Assembly: GCA_002707785.1 (NCBI GenBank)
Contig: PANW01000076.1
Coordinates: 124,001-188,000, forward strand
Direction of reading: 5' to 3'
Origin: Cellvibrionaceae bacterium
GTDB taxonomy: Bacteria > Pseudomonadota > Gammaproteobacteria > Pseudomonadales > Cellvibrionaceae
DNA: 64,000 bases
Part shown: positions 49,919-59,904 of the stretch, piece by piece
Layout: each line of letters opens with the position of its first letter
How positions within the stretch are numbered: the stretch's first letter is position 1
Translations under genes and position numbers: made by a program
Notes under the pieces: generated by a model
The model's input: only the letters and a program-made list of their open reading frames with translations
The model's database searches: none
What the model was told of the DNA's origin: nothing

Positions 49919-50938
49919 CTAGCTACCGCCAGAATACTCAACGTCGGAGTTCTGCTCACCCATCATCAGCCCTTTGGCGACATCGGCCAACGGGCGGTGA
50001 GAGAATAAGATCTCGTACATTGCGCTAGCTAGGGGCATGTAAATCCCCAACTCGTCAGCTTTGTGCTTAACGATCTTAACCGTATTAACCCCTTCAGCTA
50101 CTTGACCAATTTCTTCCACCGCTTGCTCGAGGGTCTTGCCCTGCCCTAACGCTTGCCCCACGCGATAGTTGCGACTGAGATCAGAAGTACAGGTTAGAAT
50201 CAAATCCCCCACTCCTGCCAAACCCAAAAACGTCATCGGATCAGCGCCAAGCTCTTTCGCAAAACGCCCCATTTCCGCCAAGCTTCGAGTCAACAGCATC
50301 GCTTGCGTATTCTTACCCGAACCCACCTCGACGGCTAACCCCGATACAATGGCGTAGATATTCTTCAGTGCACCGCCAAGTTCAACCCCGTACCTGTCGC
50401 GATTGGCATATACCCGAAAAGTCTCCGAACAGAGAATATCCTGAATACACTTCACCACCATCTCATCATCACTGGCGATGACAGAACCGGTTTGCTGCTG
50501 TTGAACGATTTCTTTCGCGAAATTAGGGCCGCTTAGAACACCAATGTGCACACTCTCAAGCTCTTGCTCGAGTATTTGGCTCATCAGTGTGAAGCCTTCC
50601 GGCTCAATTCCCTTTGTCGTACTCACGACAATCGCATCAGCTTTTAGCAGAGGCTTAATTTGACGAGTTACCGCCCGGAAAGACTGACTGGGGACCGAGA
50701 TAAACACCACATCACTCACACCTACCGCGGACTCCAAGTCCGCAGTGAGTATCAAGTTATCATCAAGGCGATATCCGGGCAGATACTCAGTGTTTTCTCG
50801 AGACTGCTGGCTGCGAGCCGCCCGTTCAGCGTCGCGCATCCACAGAAAAGTGCGGTGGCCATTGACCGCAATAATATTGGCAATTGCCGTTCCAAAACTG
50901 CCGCCACCGAGAACGGTTATTGTGAGCTCTTTTGTCAT
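49919..50938 (-). CDS. gpsA: Glycerol-3-phosphate dehydrogenase [NAD(P)+]
   Basis: Reduces DHAP to sn-glycerol 3-phosphate for phospholipid synthesis. The Rossmann loop is [13 protein letters not shown] (9-21), with GPNFAKEI, the catalytic lysine region ALKNIYAI and [12 protein letters not shown] present. Its 339 residues are normal. It is first in a minus-strand run with DUF4389, sixA, a hydrolase and DUF4892. Confidence 0.96.
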   Translation of the reverse strand: MTKELTITVLGGGSFGTAIANIIAVNGHRTFLWMRDAERAARSQQSRENTEYLPGYRLDDNLILTADLESAVGVSDVVFISVPSQSFRAVTRQIKPLLKADAIVVSTTKGIEPEGFTLMSQILEQELESVHIGVLSGPNFAKEIVQQQQTGSVIASDDEMVVKCIQDILCSETFRVYANRDRYGVELGGALKNIYAIVSGLAVEVGSGKNTQAMLLTRSLAEMGRFAKELGADPMTFLGLAGVGDLILTCTSDLSRNYRVGQALGQGKTLEQAVEEIGQVAEGVNTVKIVKHKADELGIYMPLASAMYEILFSHRPLADVAKGLMMGEQNSDVEYSGGS

Positions 50939-51030
50939 TCTGATGTTCTTGTTTGATTGAATGAATTGCGAAGCTACGGCCTCACGATGTCACAAGTATA
51001 GTGAAGCGTCTCATGATGGCACACCCCAAA

Positions 51031-51065
51031 AAACAAAACCGCCAAACAGCTATCTGCTTGGCGGT
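51031..51065 (-). terminator. Intrinsic terminator after htpG
   Basis: ACCGCCAA (51038-51045) pairs with TTGGCGGT (51058-51065), extended by AGC/GCT-type inner pairs. The minus strand continues TTTTGTTTTTT, a strong U-tract, about 25 bases after the htpG stop. Confidence 0.85.
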
Positions 51066-51089
51066 CATTATCACTTATCTGCCATTAAA

Positions 51090-52991
51090 TTAATTGCTCA
51101 ATTCAAGCAGTAGCTTATTAAGTTTGGCCACGTAAGCTGCAGGGTCATCAAGGCTTCCACCTTCGGCAAGATGAGCCTGATCGAACAGAATGTTAGCCAA
51201 ATCCGCAAAACGGTCTTCGTCGGCCTCTTGATCAAGTTTCACCACTAACGGATGCTCGGGATTAACCTCAAACACAGGTTTAGACTCGGGAACCGCTTGG
51301 CCGGCCTGCTCAAGAATGCGTCGCATTTGTGCACCCATATCTTGCTCGCCGACGACCAGACAGGCCGGAGACTCGGTCAGACGGTTGGTCACACGGACAT
51401 TGTCCACCCGTGCTTCAAGTACGTCTTGAACACGCTTGACCAAATCCTCGTGCTGTTTGGCGCTTTCTTCTTGTGCCTTTTTGTCCTCATCGGTATCCAA
51501 CTCACCGAGATCCAACTGCCCCTTGCCCACATCTTGAAATTGCTTTTCTTTGTAATCGACAAGGTGCCCCATGAGCCACTCATCAACACGATCCGACAAC
51601 AGCAGGACTTCAATATCTTTTTTGCGCAGCGCTTCCAAATGCGGGCTATTTTTAGCGGTGTTGAAGTTTTCCGCAGCCACGTAGTAGATTTTATCCTGAC
51701 CATCTTTCATTCGCTCGATGTACTCATCCAGCGATTGGTTTTGATCGGATTTGTCAGTATGAGTCGAGGAAAAGCGCAACAGCGATGCCACTTTTTCGCG
51801 ATTGGCGAAATCTTCCGCCGGCCCTTCTTTCAGCACTTCGCCGAAAGCTTCCCAGAATTTTGCATAGTCTTCTGGGCTGTTTTTCGCCATCTTGCTCAGC
51901 ATATCGAGCACGCGTTTGGTCAAGGCCGCTCGCATCGCATCAATGTTCGGATCTTTTTGCAGTATCTCCCGAGAAACATTCAAGGAAAGGTCATTAGAGT
52001 CAACCACACCTTTGATGAAACGCAGATACATGGGTAAAAACTGTTCAGCGTCATCCATAATGAAAGTGCGCTGCACATATAACTTCAAGCCACGAGAAGC
52101 ATCACGGTTGTAGAGGTCAAACGGTGCTTTGGCGGGAATATACAGCAAACTGGTGTAGTCCAGTTTGCCTTCTACGCGGTTGTGGCTCCACTTTAGAGGA
52201 TCTTCAAAGTCGTGTGAAACATGTTTGTAGAACTCTTTGTATTCGTCTTCGCTGACATCTGAGCGAGAGCGGGTCCATAGGGCTGTCGCACTGTTGATGG
52301 TCTCGTCTTCTGGCTCAGATTTTTCTTCCTCTTCGCCAGCGGCTTCTTTTTTCATGATAACGGGCAGAGAAATGTGATCAGAATACTTCTTAATCACAGA
52401 GCGCAAGCGCCATCCATCAGCAAATTCTTCAGCATCAGACTTCAAGTGCAGCACAATCGAGGTACCACGATCGGCTTTTTCTACACTCTCAACGGTAAAT
52501 TCGGCTTCACCAGTACACTCCCAGTGAACACCCTCTGAGGCTGCATCACCGGCGCGACGGGAAAACACTTCCACACGATCGGCAACAATAAAGGCTGAGT
52601 AAAAACCAACCCCAAACTGACCAATCAATTGAGAGTCTTTCTTATCATCACCGGAGAGGTTATCAAGAAACTGTGCCGTACCGGATTTGGCAATGGTACC
52701 CAGGTGCTCGACCACCTCGTCACGGTTCATGCCGATACCATTGTCTGAAATAGTGACCGTTTTGGCCTCTTTATCAAAATCGATACGAATGGCGAGTTCA
52801 GAATCATCTTCGTACAAGCCTGAGTCTGACAGCGCCTGAAAACGCAATTTGTCCGCTGCATCAGAGGCGTTGGAGACCAACTCTCTGAGGAAGATTTCAC
52901 GATTGGAGTACAGCGAGTGAATCATCAAATGAAGCAGTTGTTTAGCTTCGGTTTGAAAACCACGAGTTTCTTTTTGCGCTTCCACAGTCAT
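51090..52991 (-). CDS. htpG: Chaperone HtpG (Hsp90)
   Basis: Bacterial Hsp90, an ATP-driven dimeric folding chaperone. The N-terminal GHKL ATPase shows [23 protein letters not shown] and [16 protein letters not shown]. The middle domain includes [11 protein letters not shown] and [10 protein letters not shown], and the C-terminal dimer domain ends in [19 protein letters not shown]. Its 633 residues are normal. It has a heat-shock promoter upstream and its own terminator. Confidence 0.97.
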   Translation of the reverse strand: MTVEAQKETRGFQTEAKQLLHLMIHSLYSNREIFLRELVSNASDAADKLRFQALSDSGLYEDDSELAIRIDFDKEAKTVTISDNGIGMNRDEVVEHLGTIAKSGTAQFLDNLSGDDKKDSQLIGQFGVGFYSAFIVADRVEVFSRRAGDAASEGVHWECTGEAEFTVESVEKADRGTSIVLHLKSDAEEFADGWRLRSVIKKYSDHISLPVIMKKEAAGEEEEKSEPEDETINSATALWTRSRSDVSEDEYKEFYKHVSHDFEDPLKWSHNRVEGKLDYTSLLYIPAKAPFDLYNRDASRGLKLYVQRTFIMDDAEQFLPMYLRFIKGVVDSNDLSLNVSREILQKDPNIDAMRAALTKRVLDMLSKMAKNSPEDYAKFWEAFGEVLKEGPAEDFANREKVASLLRFSSTHTDKSDQNQSLDEYIERMKDGQDKIYYVAAENFNTAKNSPHLEALRKKDIEVLLLSDRVDEWLMGHLVDYKEKQFQDVGKGQLDLGELDTDEDKKAQEESAKQHEDLVKRVQDVLEARVDNVRVTNRLTESPACLVVGEQDMGAQMRRILEQAGQAVPESKPVFEVNPEHPLVVKLDQEADEDRFADLANILFDQAHLAEGGSLDDPAAYVAKLNKLLLELSN

Positions 52992-53041
52992 TATCTAAAG
53001 CTCCTAAAAGTCTTTGCTAGGATGAATGGTTATGCCTGACA

Positions 53042-53069
53042 AAATGGGGGCGCAATAAGGGAATTCAAG
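53042..53069 (-). promoter_or_regulatory. htpG: Sigma-32 heat-shock promoter for htpG
   Basis: On the minus strand CTTGAAT (53063-53069), 13 bases and CCCCATTT (53042-53049) follow the sigma-32 consensus CTTGAAA-N13-CCCCATNT with one mismatch in the -35. Transcription should start near 53035, giving a leader of about 45 bases. Confidence 0.85.
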
Positions 53070-53166
53070 GGGATAAATGGAGAGATTTATTGGAAACAGC
53101 GGATCGATAAGCCAGCCACCTGCCGCTAAGGGCTAAACCCTCAATTTAGCTGCAGGCGGAGAGACA

Positions 53167-53592
53167 CTAATCAATCAGCAACTGCGCGCGAGCTCTGGCT
53201 ATGGGCTTTGCGGCATCATCCTGCCATGCGACCACGCTTATATTGACCAATTTTCGACCAAAACGGACTATCTCACACTTGGCATAGGTGTCTTGAAACA
53301 AGCCTGCACGCACATAGTCGATAGAGAAATCGACCACTTTTGGCACTTTTATCACTTCCATCGCCATCATCACGTGAGTAATACCGCACATCTCCATAAA
53401 ACCGCCCAATGCCCCACCATGCAGTGCAGGTAGTGTTGGATTACCGATATTGGTTCTTTTGGGAGGCAGATGAAAAGTTCCATCGGGCTCCATTAACATA
53501 CCCAACAACTTGGCGTAGGGAATACCTTCCATCAGCAAATTGGGGTTGGCGCTTTCGCGAGCCTGTTGTGCCAGTTCTGTAATGTGACTCAC
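53167..53592 (-). CDS. PaaI-type hot-dog thioesterase 1
   Basis: A 141-residue hot-dog fold protein with the core LPALHGGALGGFMEMCGI (His58-Gly-Gly) typical of acyl-CoA thioesterases of the PaaI/4HBT group. Its ATG overlaps the stop of thioesterase 2 by four bases (ATGA), so both are translated together. The substrate is unknown. Confidence 0.88.
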   Translation of the reverse strand: MSHITELAQQARESANPNLLMEGIPYAKLLGMLMEPDGTFHLPPKRTNIGNPTLPALHGGALGGFMEMCGITHVMMAMEVIKVPKVVDFSIDYVRAGLFQDTYAKCEIVRFGRKLVNISVVAWQDDAAKPIARARAQLLID

Positions 53593-54098
53593 GCCTTTCT
53601 CCCCACCATTTGATCATAGGCCTCCAACACAAACTCTCGAAAATTATCGAAAGCACCGCCATCCATACTGACGAAATTACCCACTGCTTGAGCAATTGGG
53701 CGCTCAGGATTACCTTGATGCGCGACACCTCGAGTAAAGATCACGTGTCGAGTGCTACGGTAAACCTCCGCCACAGCATAGATCGGCTTGTGAGGCTCCG
53801 CAGGGCCCATATAGTCAATACGCAAATCGATAGTGGGTGTAAGCCCCAAGTGCTCTAGAGCAGTGCTAGCGGTAAAACCACAGCAGGTATCCAACAAGGC
53901 AGTTATAGCTCCACCGTGGACGACGCCGGTTTCCGGATCTCCCACTAAATTTTCGTTGTAATCCAATTTCATGCCGACTTTATGGCGAGCGATATCTGTC
54001 ACCTCGATACCAAGAGCATGGAAATGATCTTCTTTATTGGCGTGAACCATTAGTTCGCACAGCTTGCGAACGTCCTCCAAATCGACAGCCATGTCCAT
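53589..54098 (-). CDS. PaaI-type hot-dog thioesterase 2
   Basis: A 169-residue hot-dog protein with GVVHGGAITALLDTCCGF (His61-Gly-Gly) and IDLRIDYMGPAEPHKPIYAVAEVYRSTRHV, the family core strand pair. It is first of a two-gene unit; the second overlaps it by four bases. The paralogues differ in sequence, and a heteromer is possible. Substrate unknown. Confidence 0.88.
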   Translation of the reverse strand: MDMAVDLEDVRKLCELMVHANKEDHFHALGIEVTDIARHKVGMKLDYNENLVGDPETGVVHGGAITALLDTCCGFTASTALEHLGLTPTIDLRIDYMGPAEPHKPIYAVAEVYRSTRHVIFTRGVAHQGNPERPIAQAVGNFVSMDGGAFDNFREFVLEAYDQMVGRKA

Positions 54099-54254
54099 CC
54101 CGCTGGTTATTTGTGTTAAGTCGACTGAGTATAGCTCATATTAATCAATAACTTACTTGCGAAAACTGACAATATGACGCGCAAACATGGGCGTTTCTGT
54201 GCTATAAATTCGGTCTAGATTGGTATGTCCCCAAGAACAACACAAGGAAGCCCC

Positions 54255-54776
54255 ATGAAAACTCTTCGCTACGTCATTCCACTAGCTGCACTGTCACTGC
54301 TAGGCTGCGAAACACAAACCTCGGAAGAAGCACAAATCATCTCCAAACTTTCGAACTGCGAAAAAGTACTGGCGCTGGTCGACCAACACCCCAAGCAGTT
54401 CTCGTCTCTCAGATTGAACCCTAAAAATACTGGCGCCATCACCGTCTGGGATGCACGCCATCACCTAATTGGTAAAGATTGTCAGGTATGGGGCTGGGGC
54501 AACAATAAAACTAACTATATGTGCAGTAAAACGGCTCCCAATAAGGCCGTTGCCATGGAGTACTTTACTGCGGCCAAAACCTTTACCGAGAGCTGCATCG
54601 GGAATTCTTGGGCTCTAGAAGAACGTCCGCGTAAAGTAGGTACCGGCATCAAGGCCACCTTCTCACGACCAAATAGCGAGACCGTCGTGGCCATGCATGC
54701 GGTAGAAACCAATGGTCTTTTCAACAATGAATGGACCGCCTACTTCTTTGTCGGCGATGGCAACGACTCGCTATAA
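54255..54776 (+). CDS. Predicted lipoprotein of unknown function
   Basis: I do not recognise the family. From ATG 54255, supported by AAGGAAG just upstream, it is 173 residues with a lipoprotein signal (MKTLRYVIPLAALSLLGC, lipid-linked Cys18). The body is small and globular, with Cys residues in SNCEKV, KDCQVWGWGN, MCSK and ESCIGN that may pair, and several Trp. It is convergent with sucD and shares a bidirectional terminator with it. Confidence 0.75.
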   Translation: MKTLRYVIPLAALSLLGCETQTSEEAQIISKLSNCEKVLALVDQHPKQFSSLRLNPKNTGAITVWDARHHLIGKDCQVWGWGNNKTNYMCSKTAPNKAVAMEYFTAAKTFTESCIGNSWALEERPRKVGTGIKATFSRPNSETVVAMHAVETNGLFNNEWTAYFFVGDGNDSL

Positions 54777-54798
54777 GTGATTCGCGAACCCCCAAAAC

Positions 54799-54828
54799 AA
54801 AAAAAGGCTGCCAATGGCAGCCTTTTTT
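54799..54828. terminator. Bidirectional terminator between lipoprotein and sucD
   Basis: GGCTGCC (54806-54812) and GGCAGCC (54816-54822) with a three-base loop, flanked by A and T runs on both sides. It works for both convergent transcripts. Confidence 0.9.
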
Positions 54829-54847
54829 ACTGAACGAAGAACCGGTT

Positions 54848-55720
54848 TTACCAACCAGTGACTTCTTTCAGAGCTTCACCGATACCCGCCAAAGAGCGAA
54901 CGGTTTTAACACCGGCAGACTCTAGCGCAGCGAACTTCTCATCGGCAGTGCCTTTACCACCAGAGATGATTGCACCAGCGTGACCCATGCGCTTACCTTC
55001 CGGAGCAGTAACGCCCGCAATGTAAGAAACAACAGGCTTGGTTACATTCGCTTTGATGTACTCAGCAGCTTCTTCTTCTGCCGATCCACCGATTTCACCG
55101 ATCATTACAATCGCTTCGGTCTTTGGATCGTTTTCGAACAATTCAAGAATGTCGATAAAGTTAGAACCAGGAATTGGATCACCACCGATACCAACACAGG
55201 TAGATTGACCAAAACCGTAATCAGTAGTCTGTTTAACGGCTTCGTAAGTCAAAGTACCAGAGCGAGAAACGATACCCACTTTACCTGGCAAATGAATGTG
55301 ACCTGGCATAATACCAATCTTACATTCGCCCGGAGTGATAACACCTGGGCAGTTTGGACCGATTAAAGTCACACCCAACTCATCACACTTCACTTTACAC
55401 TCAAGCATATCCATAACAGGAATGTGCTCAGTGATACAAACGATCAGTTTAATGCCGCCATTTACTGCTTCAAGGATAGAATCCTTACAGAAAGGTGCAG
55501 GCACGTAGATAACAGAGGCATCAGCACCTGTCGCTTCTACCGCTTCAGCAACAGTGTTAAAAACCGGCAGACCAAGATGGGTAGTACCACCTTTACCTGG
55601 AGTTACACCACCAACCATTTGTGTACCGTACTCAATGGCTTGCTCTGAGTGGAAAGTACCCTGACCGCCAGTGAAACCCTGACAGATAACTTTAGTATCT
55701 TTATTAATTAAAACGCTCAT
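54848..55720 (-). CDS. sucD: Succinyl-CoA synthetase alpha subunit
   Basis: Alpha subunit of the TCA step that makes ATP or GTP from succinyl-CoA. The 290-residue protein shows the CoA-binding [15 protein letters not shown] (about 16-30), [18 protein letters not shown], and the phospho-histidine site [14 protein letters not shown]. It is last in the suc run, 14 bases after sucC. Confidence 0.97.
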   Translation of the reverse strand: MSVLINKDTKVICQGFTGGQGTFHSEQAIEYGTQMVGGVTPGKGGTTHLGLPVFNTVAEAVEATGADASVIYVPAPFCKDSILEAVNGGIKLIVCITEHIPVMDMLECKVKCDELGVTLIGPNCPGVITPGECKIGIMPGHIHLPGKVGIVSRSGTLTYEAVKQTTDYGFGQSTCVGIGGDPIPGSNFIDILELFENDPKTEAIVMIGEIGGSAEEEAAEYIKANVTKPVVSYIAGVTAPEGKRMGHAGAIISGGKGTADEKFAALESAGVKTVRSLAGIGEALKEVTGW

Positions 55721-55734
55721 TTGCTCGCCCCTTA

Positions 55735-56898
55735 TTAACCTTTAGCCGCTTTGACAACTTGCTCAGCAGCATCGGTCAAGCTAGTTGCAGCAATAATGTT
55801 CAGACCGCTGTCAGCCAGTACTTTTCCGCCCAGTTCTGCATTGTTACCTTCTAAACGAACAACAACAGGAACCTTAACGCCCACTTCTTCAACCGCGCCC
55901 ACAACGCCTTCGGCGATCAGGTCACAGCGAACAATACCGCCGAAGATGTTAATCAAAACAGCTTCAACATTGGCATCAGACAGAATAATTTTAAACGCTT
56001 CGATTACACGCTCTTTAGTTGCACCGCCGCCAACGTCTAGGAAGTTAGCTGGGTTGCCGCCATGCAGATTTACGATATCCATGGTACCCATGGCCAAACC
56101 GGCACCGTTAACCATGCAGCCGATGTTGCCATCAAGTGCTACGTAGTTAAGATCCCATTTTGCAGCGTTAGCTTCACGCTCATCTTCTTGGGTTGGATCG
56201 TGCACTTCTTTCAATGCTGGATGACGGTAGATTGCGTTGCCATCGATGACGATTTTCGCGTCAAGGCAATGCAGATCGTCAGCCGGAGTAATAACCAGAG
56301 GGTTAATTTCCAGAAGCGCCAGATCTTTTTCTTTGAACATTTTAGCCAGACCCATAAAGATCTGAGTAAATTGCTTGATTTGCTTACCTTCCAAACCCAG
56401 CTTGAACGCCAGATCTCGAGCTTGATAAGGCTGAGCGCCAGTCAAAGGATCGATAGTAGCTTTCAGGATTTTTTCTGGAGTCTCTTCGGCAACCTTCTCA
56501 ATTTCAACACCACCTTCAGTAGATGCCATGAAAACGATGCGACGGCTTGAGCGGTCCACTACAGCACCCAAGTACAACTCTTGAGCGATGTCAGTGCACG
56601 GCTCAACCAAAATGCGACTTACCGGCTGACCATTTGCATCAGTCTGATAAGTAACAAGGTTGTTGCCCAGCCACTTTTTAGAAAATTCTTCGATTTCTGC
56701 TTTAGTGCTAACCAGCTTTACACCACCAGCTTTACCACGGCCACCCGCGTGCACTTGAGCTTTAACAACAAATTTGTCACCGCCGATAATATCGGCTGCA
56801 GCGGCAGCTTCTGCTGGCGTTTCAGCAGCGATACCTTTGGAAACAGGTAGGCCGTATTCGGCGAACAGCTGCTTACCTTGATACTCATGCAAGTTCAT
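55735..56898 (-). CDS. sucC: Succinyl-CoA synthetase beta subunit
   Basis: Beta (ATP-grasp) subunit of succinyl-CoA synthetase. The 387-residue protein starts [22 protein letters not shown] and has [26 protein letters not shown] and the [13 protein letters not shown] loop. sucC and sucD are 14 bases apart and must be made together. It follows lpd by 134 bp. Confidence 0.97.
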   Translation of the reverse strand: MNLHEYQGKQLFAEYGLPVSKGIAAETPAEAAAAADIIGGDKFVVKAQVHAGGRGKAGGVKLVSTKAEIEEFSKKWLGNNLVTYQTDANGQPVSRILVEPCTDIAQELYLGAVVDRSSRRIVFMASTEGGVEIEKVAEETPEKILKATIDPLTGAQPYQARDLAFKLGLEGKQIKQFTQIFMGLAKMFKEKDLALLEINPLVITPADDLHCLDAKIVIDGNAIYRHPALKEVHDPTQEDEREANAAKWDLNYVALDGNIGCMVNGAGLAMGTMDIVNLHGGNPANFLDVGGGATKERVIEAFKIILSDANVEAVLINIFGGIVRCDLIAEGVVGAVEEVGVKVPVVVRLEGNNAELGGKVLADSGLNIIAATSLTDAAEQVVKAAKG

Positions 56899-57032
56899 GT
56901 CTACTTTCCATCCACATGCGCCTAGGGCGCTCGATTTATTTCTTTGAAAACTGGCGAGCCAATCTCCAAGCTTGAGGTGCCGTCACTACTTAAGCATCCA
57001 GCAGTGACATCCCCCTTGGTGCGCTATTGATA

Positions 57033-58496
<1,464 letters not shown>

Positions 58497-58596
58497 TTAA
58501 AGTGTTTGTCTCTGCCTCAAGAACAACACATAAGCTGATCTCTCGAGGCTTCGTATTCTTCGCACGCATAAAAGTTCACGCACTCACATTTCGATC

Positions 58597-59799
58597 TTAC
58601 AACTCCAACAAAATACGCGCCGGGTCTTCAATCATATCTTTGATGGCAACCAAGAACTGAACCGCATCTTTACCATCAATCAATCGGTGATCGTACGACA
58701 AGGCCAAATACATCATCGGTAAGATCTTCACTTCACCATTCACAGCCATCGGGCGCTCTTTAATGGCGTGCATACCCAAGATTGCAGTTTGTGGTGGGTT
58801 AATAATAGGCGTAGACATCAGAGAGCCGAAGCCACCACCATTTGAAATCGAGAAGGTACCTCCGGTCATTTCTTCGATGGTCAGCTTTCCGCTCTGGGCG
58901 CGCATACCATAGTCTCTGATGGTGTTTTCTATGGTCGCCAAACTCAGGTGTTCCGCATCGCGAATAACTGGAACCACTAACCCTTTCTCTGTCGAAACAG
59001 CAACACTAATATCCTGATAACCATGATAGACAATATCATCACCATCAATAGAGGCGTTAACTGCAGGAAAACGTCGCAGAGCCTCTACCGCAGCTTTCAC
59101 AAAAAAGCCCATAAAGCCCAGGCGAGTACCATTGTGAGACTTCTCGAACTGCTCTTTGTACTTCTTACGCAGTTCCATCACCGGCGCCATGTTCACCTCG
59201 TTGAAGGTGGTTAGCATAGCAGTCCCTTGTGACGTTTCCATTAAGCGCTCAGCAATACGCTTACGCATACGAGTCATAGGCACACGCTTTTCAACACGCT
59301 CACCTGACAACGAAGATGGAATCGCTGCCGCTGCTGGTACCGCAGCCGGAGCTGCTGGAGCCTTCGCCGCAGGAGCTGCAGCCGGTGCATTAGCGACATC
59401 TTCTTTGGTGATACGACCGTCTTTACCGGAGCCAGACAGGGTGGCCAGATCAACACCCTTTTCGTTGGCCAGCTTGCGGGCTGACGGGCTAGCAGCGGCC
59501 ACGCCCTCTTCAGCTGCAGGTGTTTCAGTAGCAACCTCTGCCGCAGGGGCCGCACCGGCAGCGCCCGCAGTGAACTGCGCAATGACTTCATTGCTGAGAA
59601 TTGTCTCACCTTCACCTTTGATGATTTCGGCAATGACGCCGTCGGCAGGTGCAACCACTTCCAGTACAACTTTGTCCGTTTCAATATCAACAATTAGATC
59701 ATCGCGAGATACCGCCTCGCCAGGTTGTTTATGCCAAGTGGCGATGGTGCCATCCTGAACAGATTCAGGAAAAGTTGGTGCTTTAATTTCGATGCTCAT
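58597..59799 (-). CDS. sucB: Dihydrolipoyl succinyltransferase (E2 of 2-oxoglutarate dehydrogenase)
   Basis: Core E2 of the complex. One lipoyl domain carries the lipoyl lysine in [11 protein letters not shown] (Lys43). An Ala-rich linker leads to the peripheral subunit-binding domain (about 103-135, [23 protein letters not shown]), then a second Ala/Pro linker and the catalytic domain ending in [15 protein letters not shown] with the active histidine. Its 400 residues are normal. The GC-rich linkers explain long shadow frames on the other strand. Confidence 0.96.
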   Translation of the reverse strand: MSIEIKAPTFPESVQDGTIATWHKQPGEAVSRDDLIVDIETDKVVLEVVAPADGVIAEIIKGEGETILSNEVIAQFTAGAAGAAPAAEVATETPAAEEGVAAASPSARKLANEKGVDLATLSGSGKDGRITKEDVANAPAAAPAAKAPAAPAAVPAAAAIPSSLSGERVEKRVPMTRMRKRIAERLMETSQGTAMLTTFNEVNMAPVMELRKKYKEQFEKSHNGTRLGFMGFFVKAAVEALRRFPAVNASIDGDDIVYHGYQDISVAVSTEKGLVVPVIRDAEHLSLATIENTIRDYGMRAQSGKLTIEEMTGGTFSISNGGGFGSLMSTPIINPPQTAILGMHAIKERPMAVNGEVKILPMMYLALSYDHRLIDGKDAVQFLVAIKDMIEDPARILLEL

Positions 59800-59904
59800 T
59801 CTTTTGTTCCTTAGCGCTTTGCTAACAAAATTTTCAACCGAGGCACTACATCAGCCTCGGCTTTTATTGATTGCTTCAAAAATATTACGAGATACTTACC
59901 CGCC

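Noticed and set aside
59156-59758. 200-codon plus-strand Ala/Ser-rich frame inside sucB
   Set aside because: Shadow of the Ala/Pro-rich sucB linkers on the other strand.
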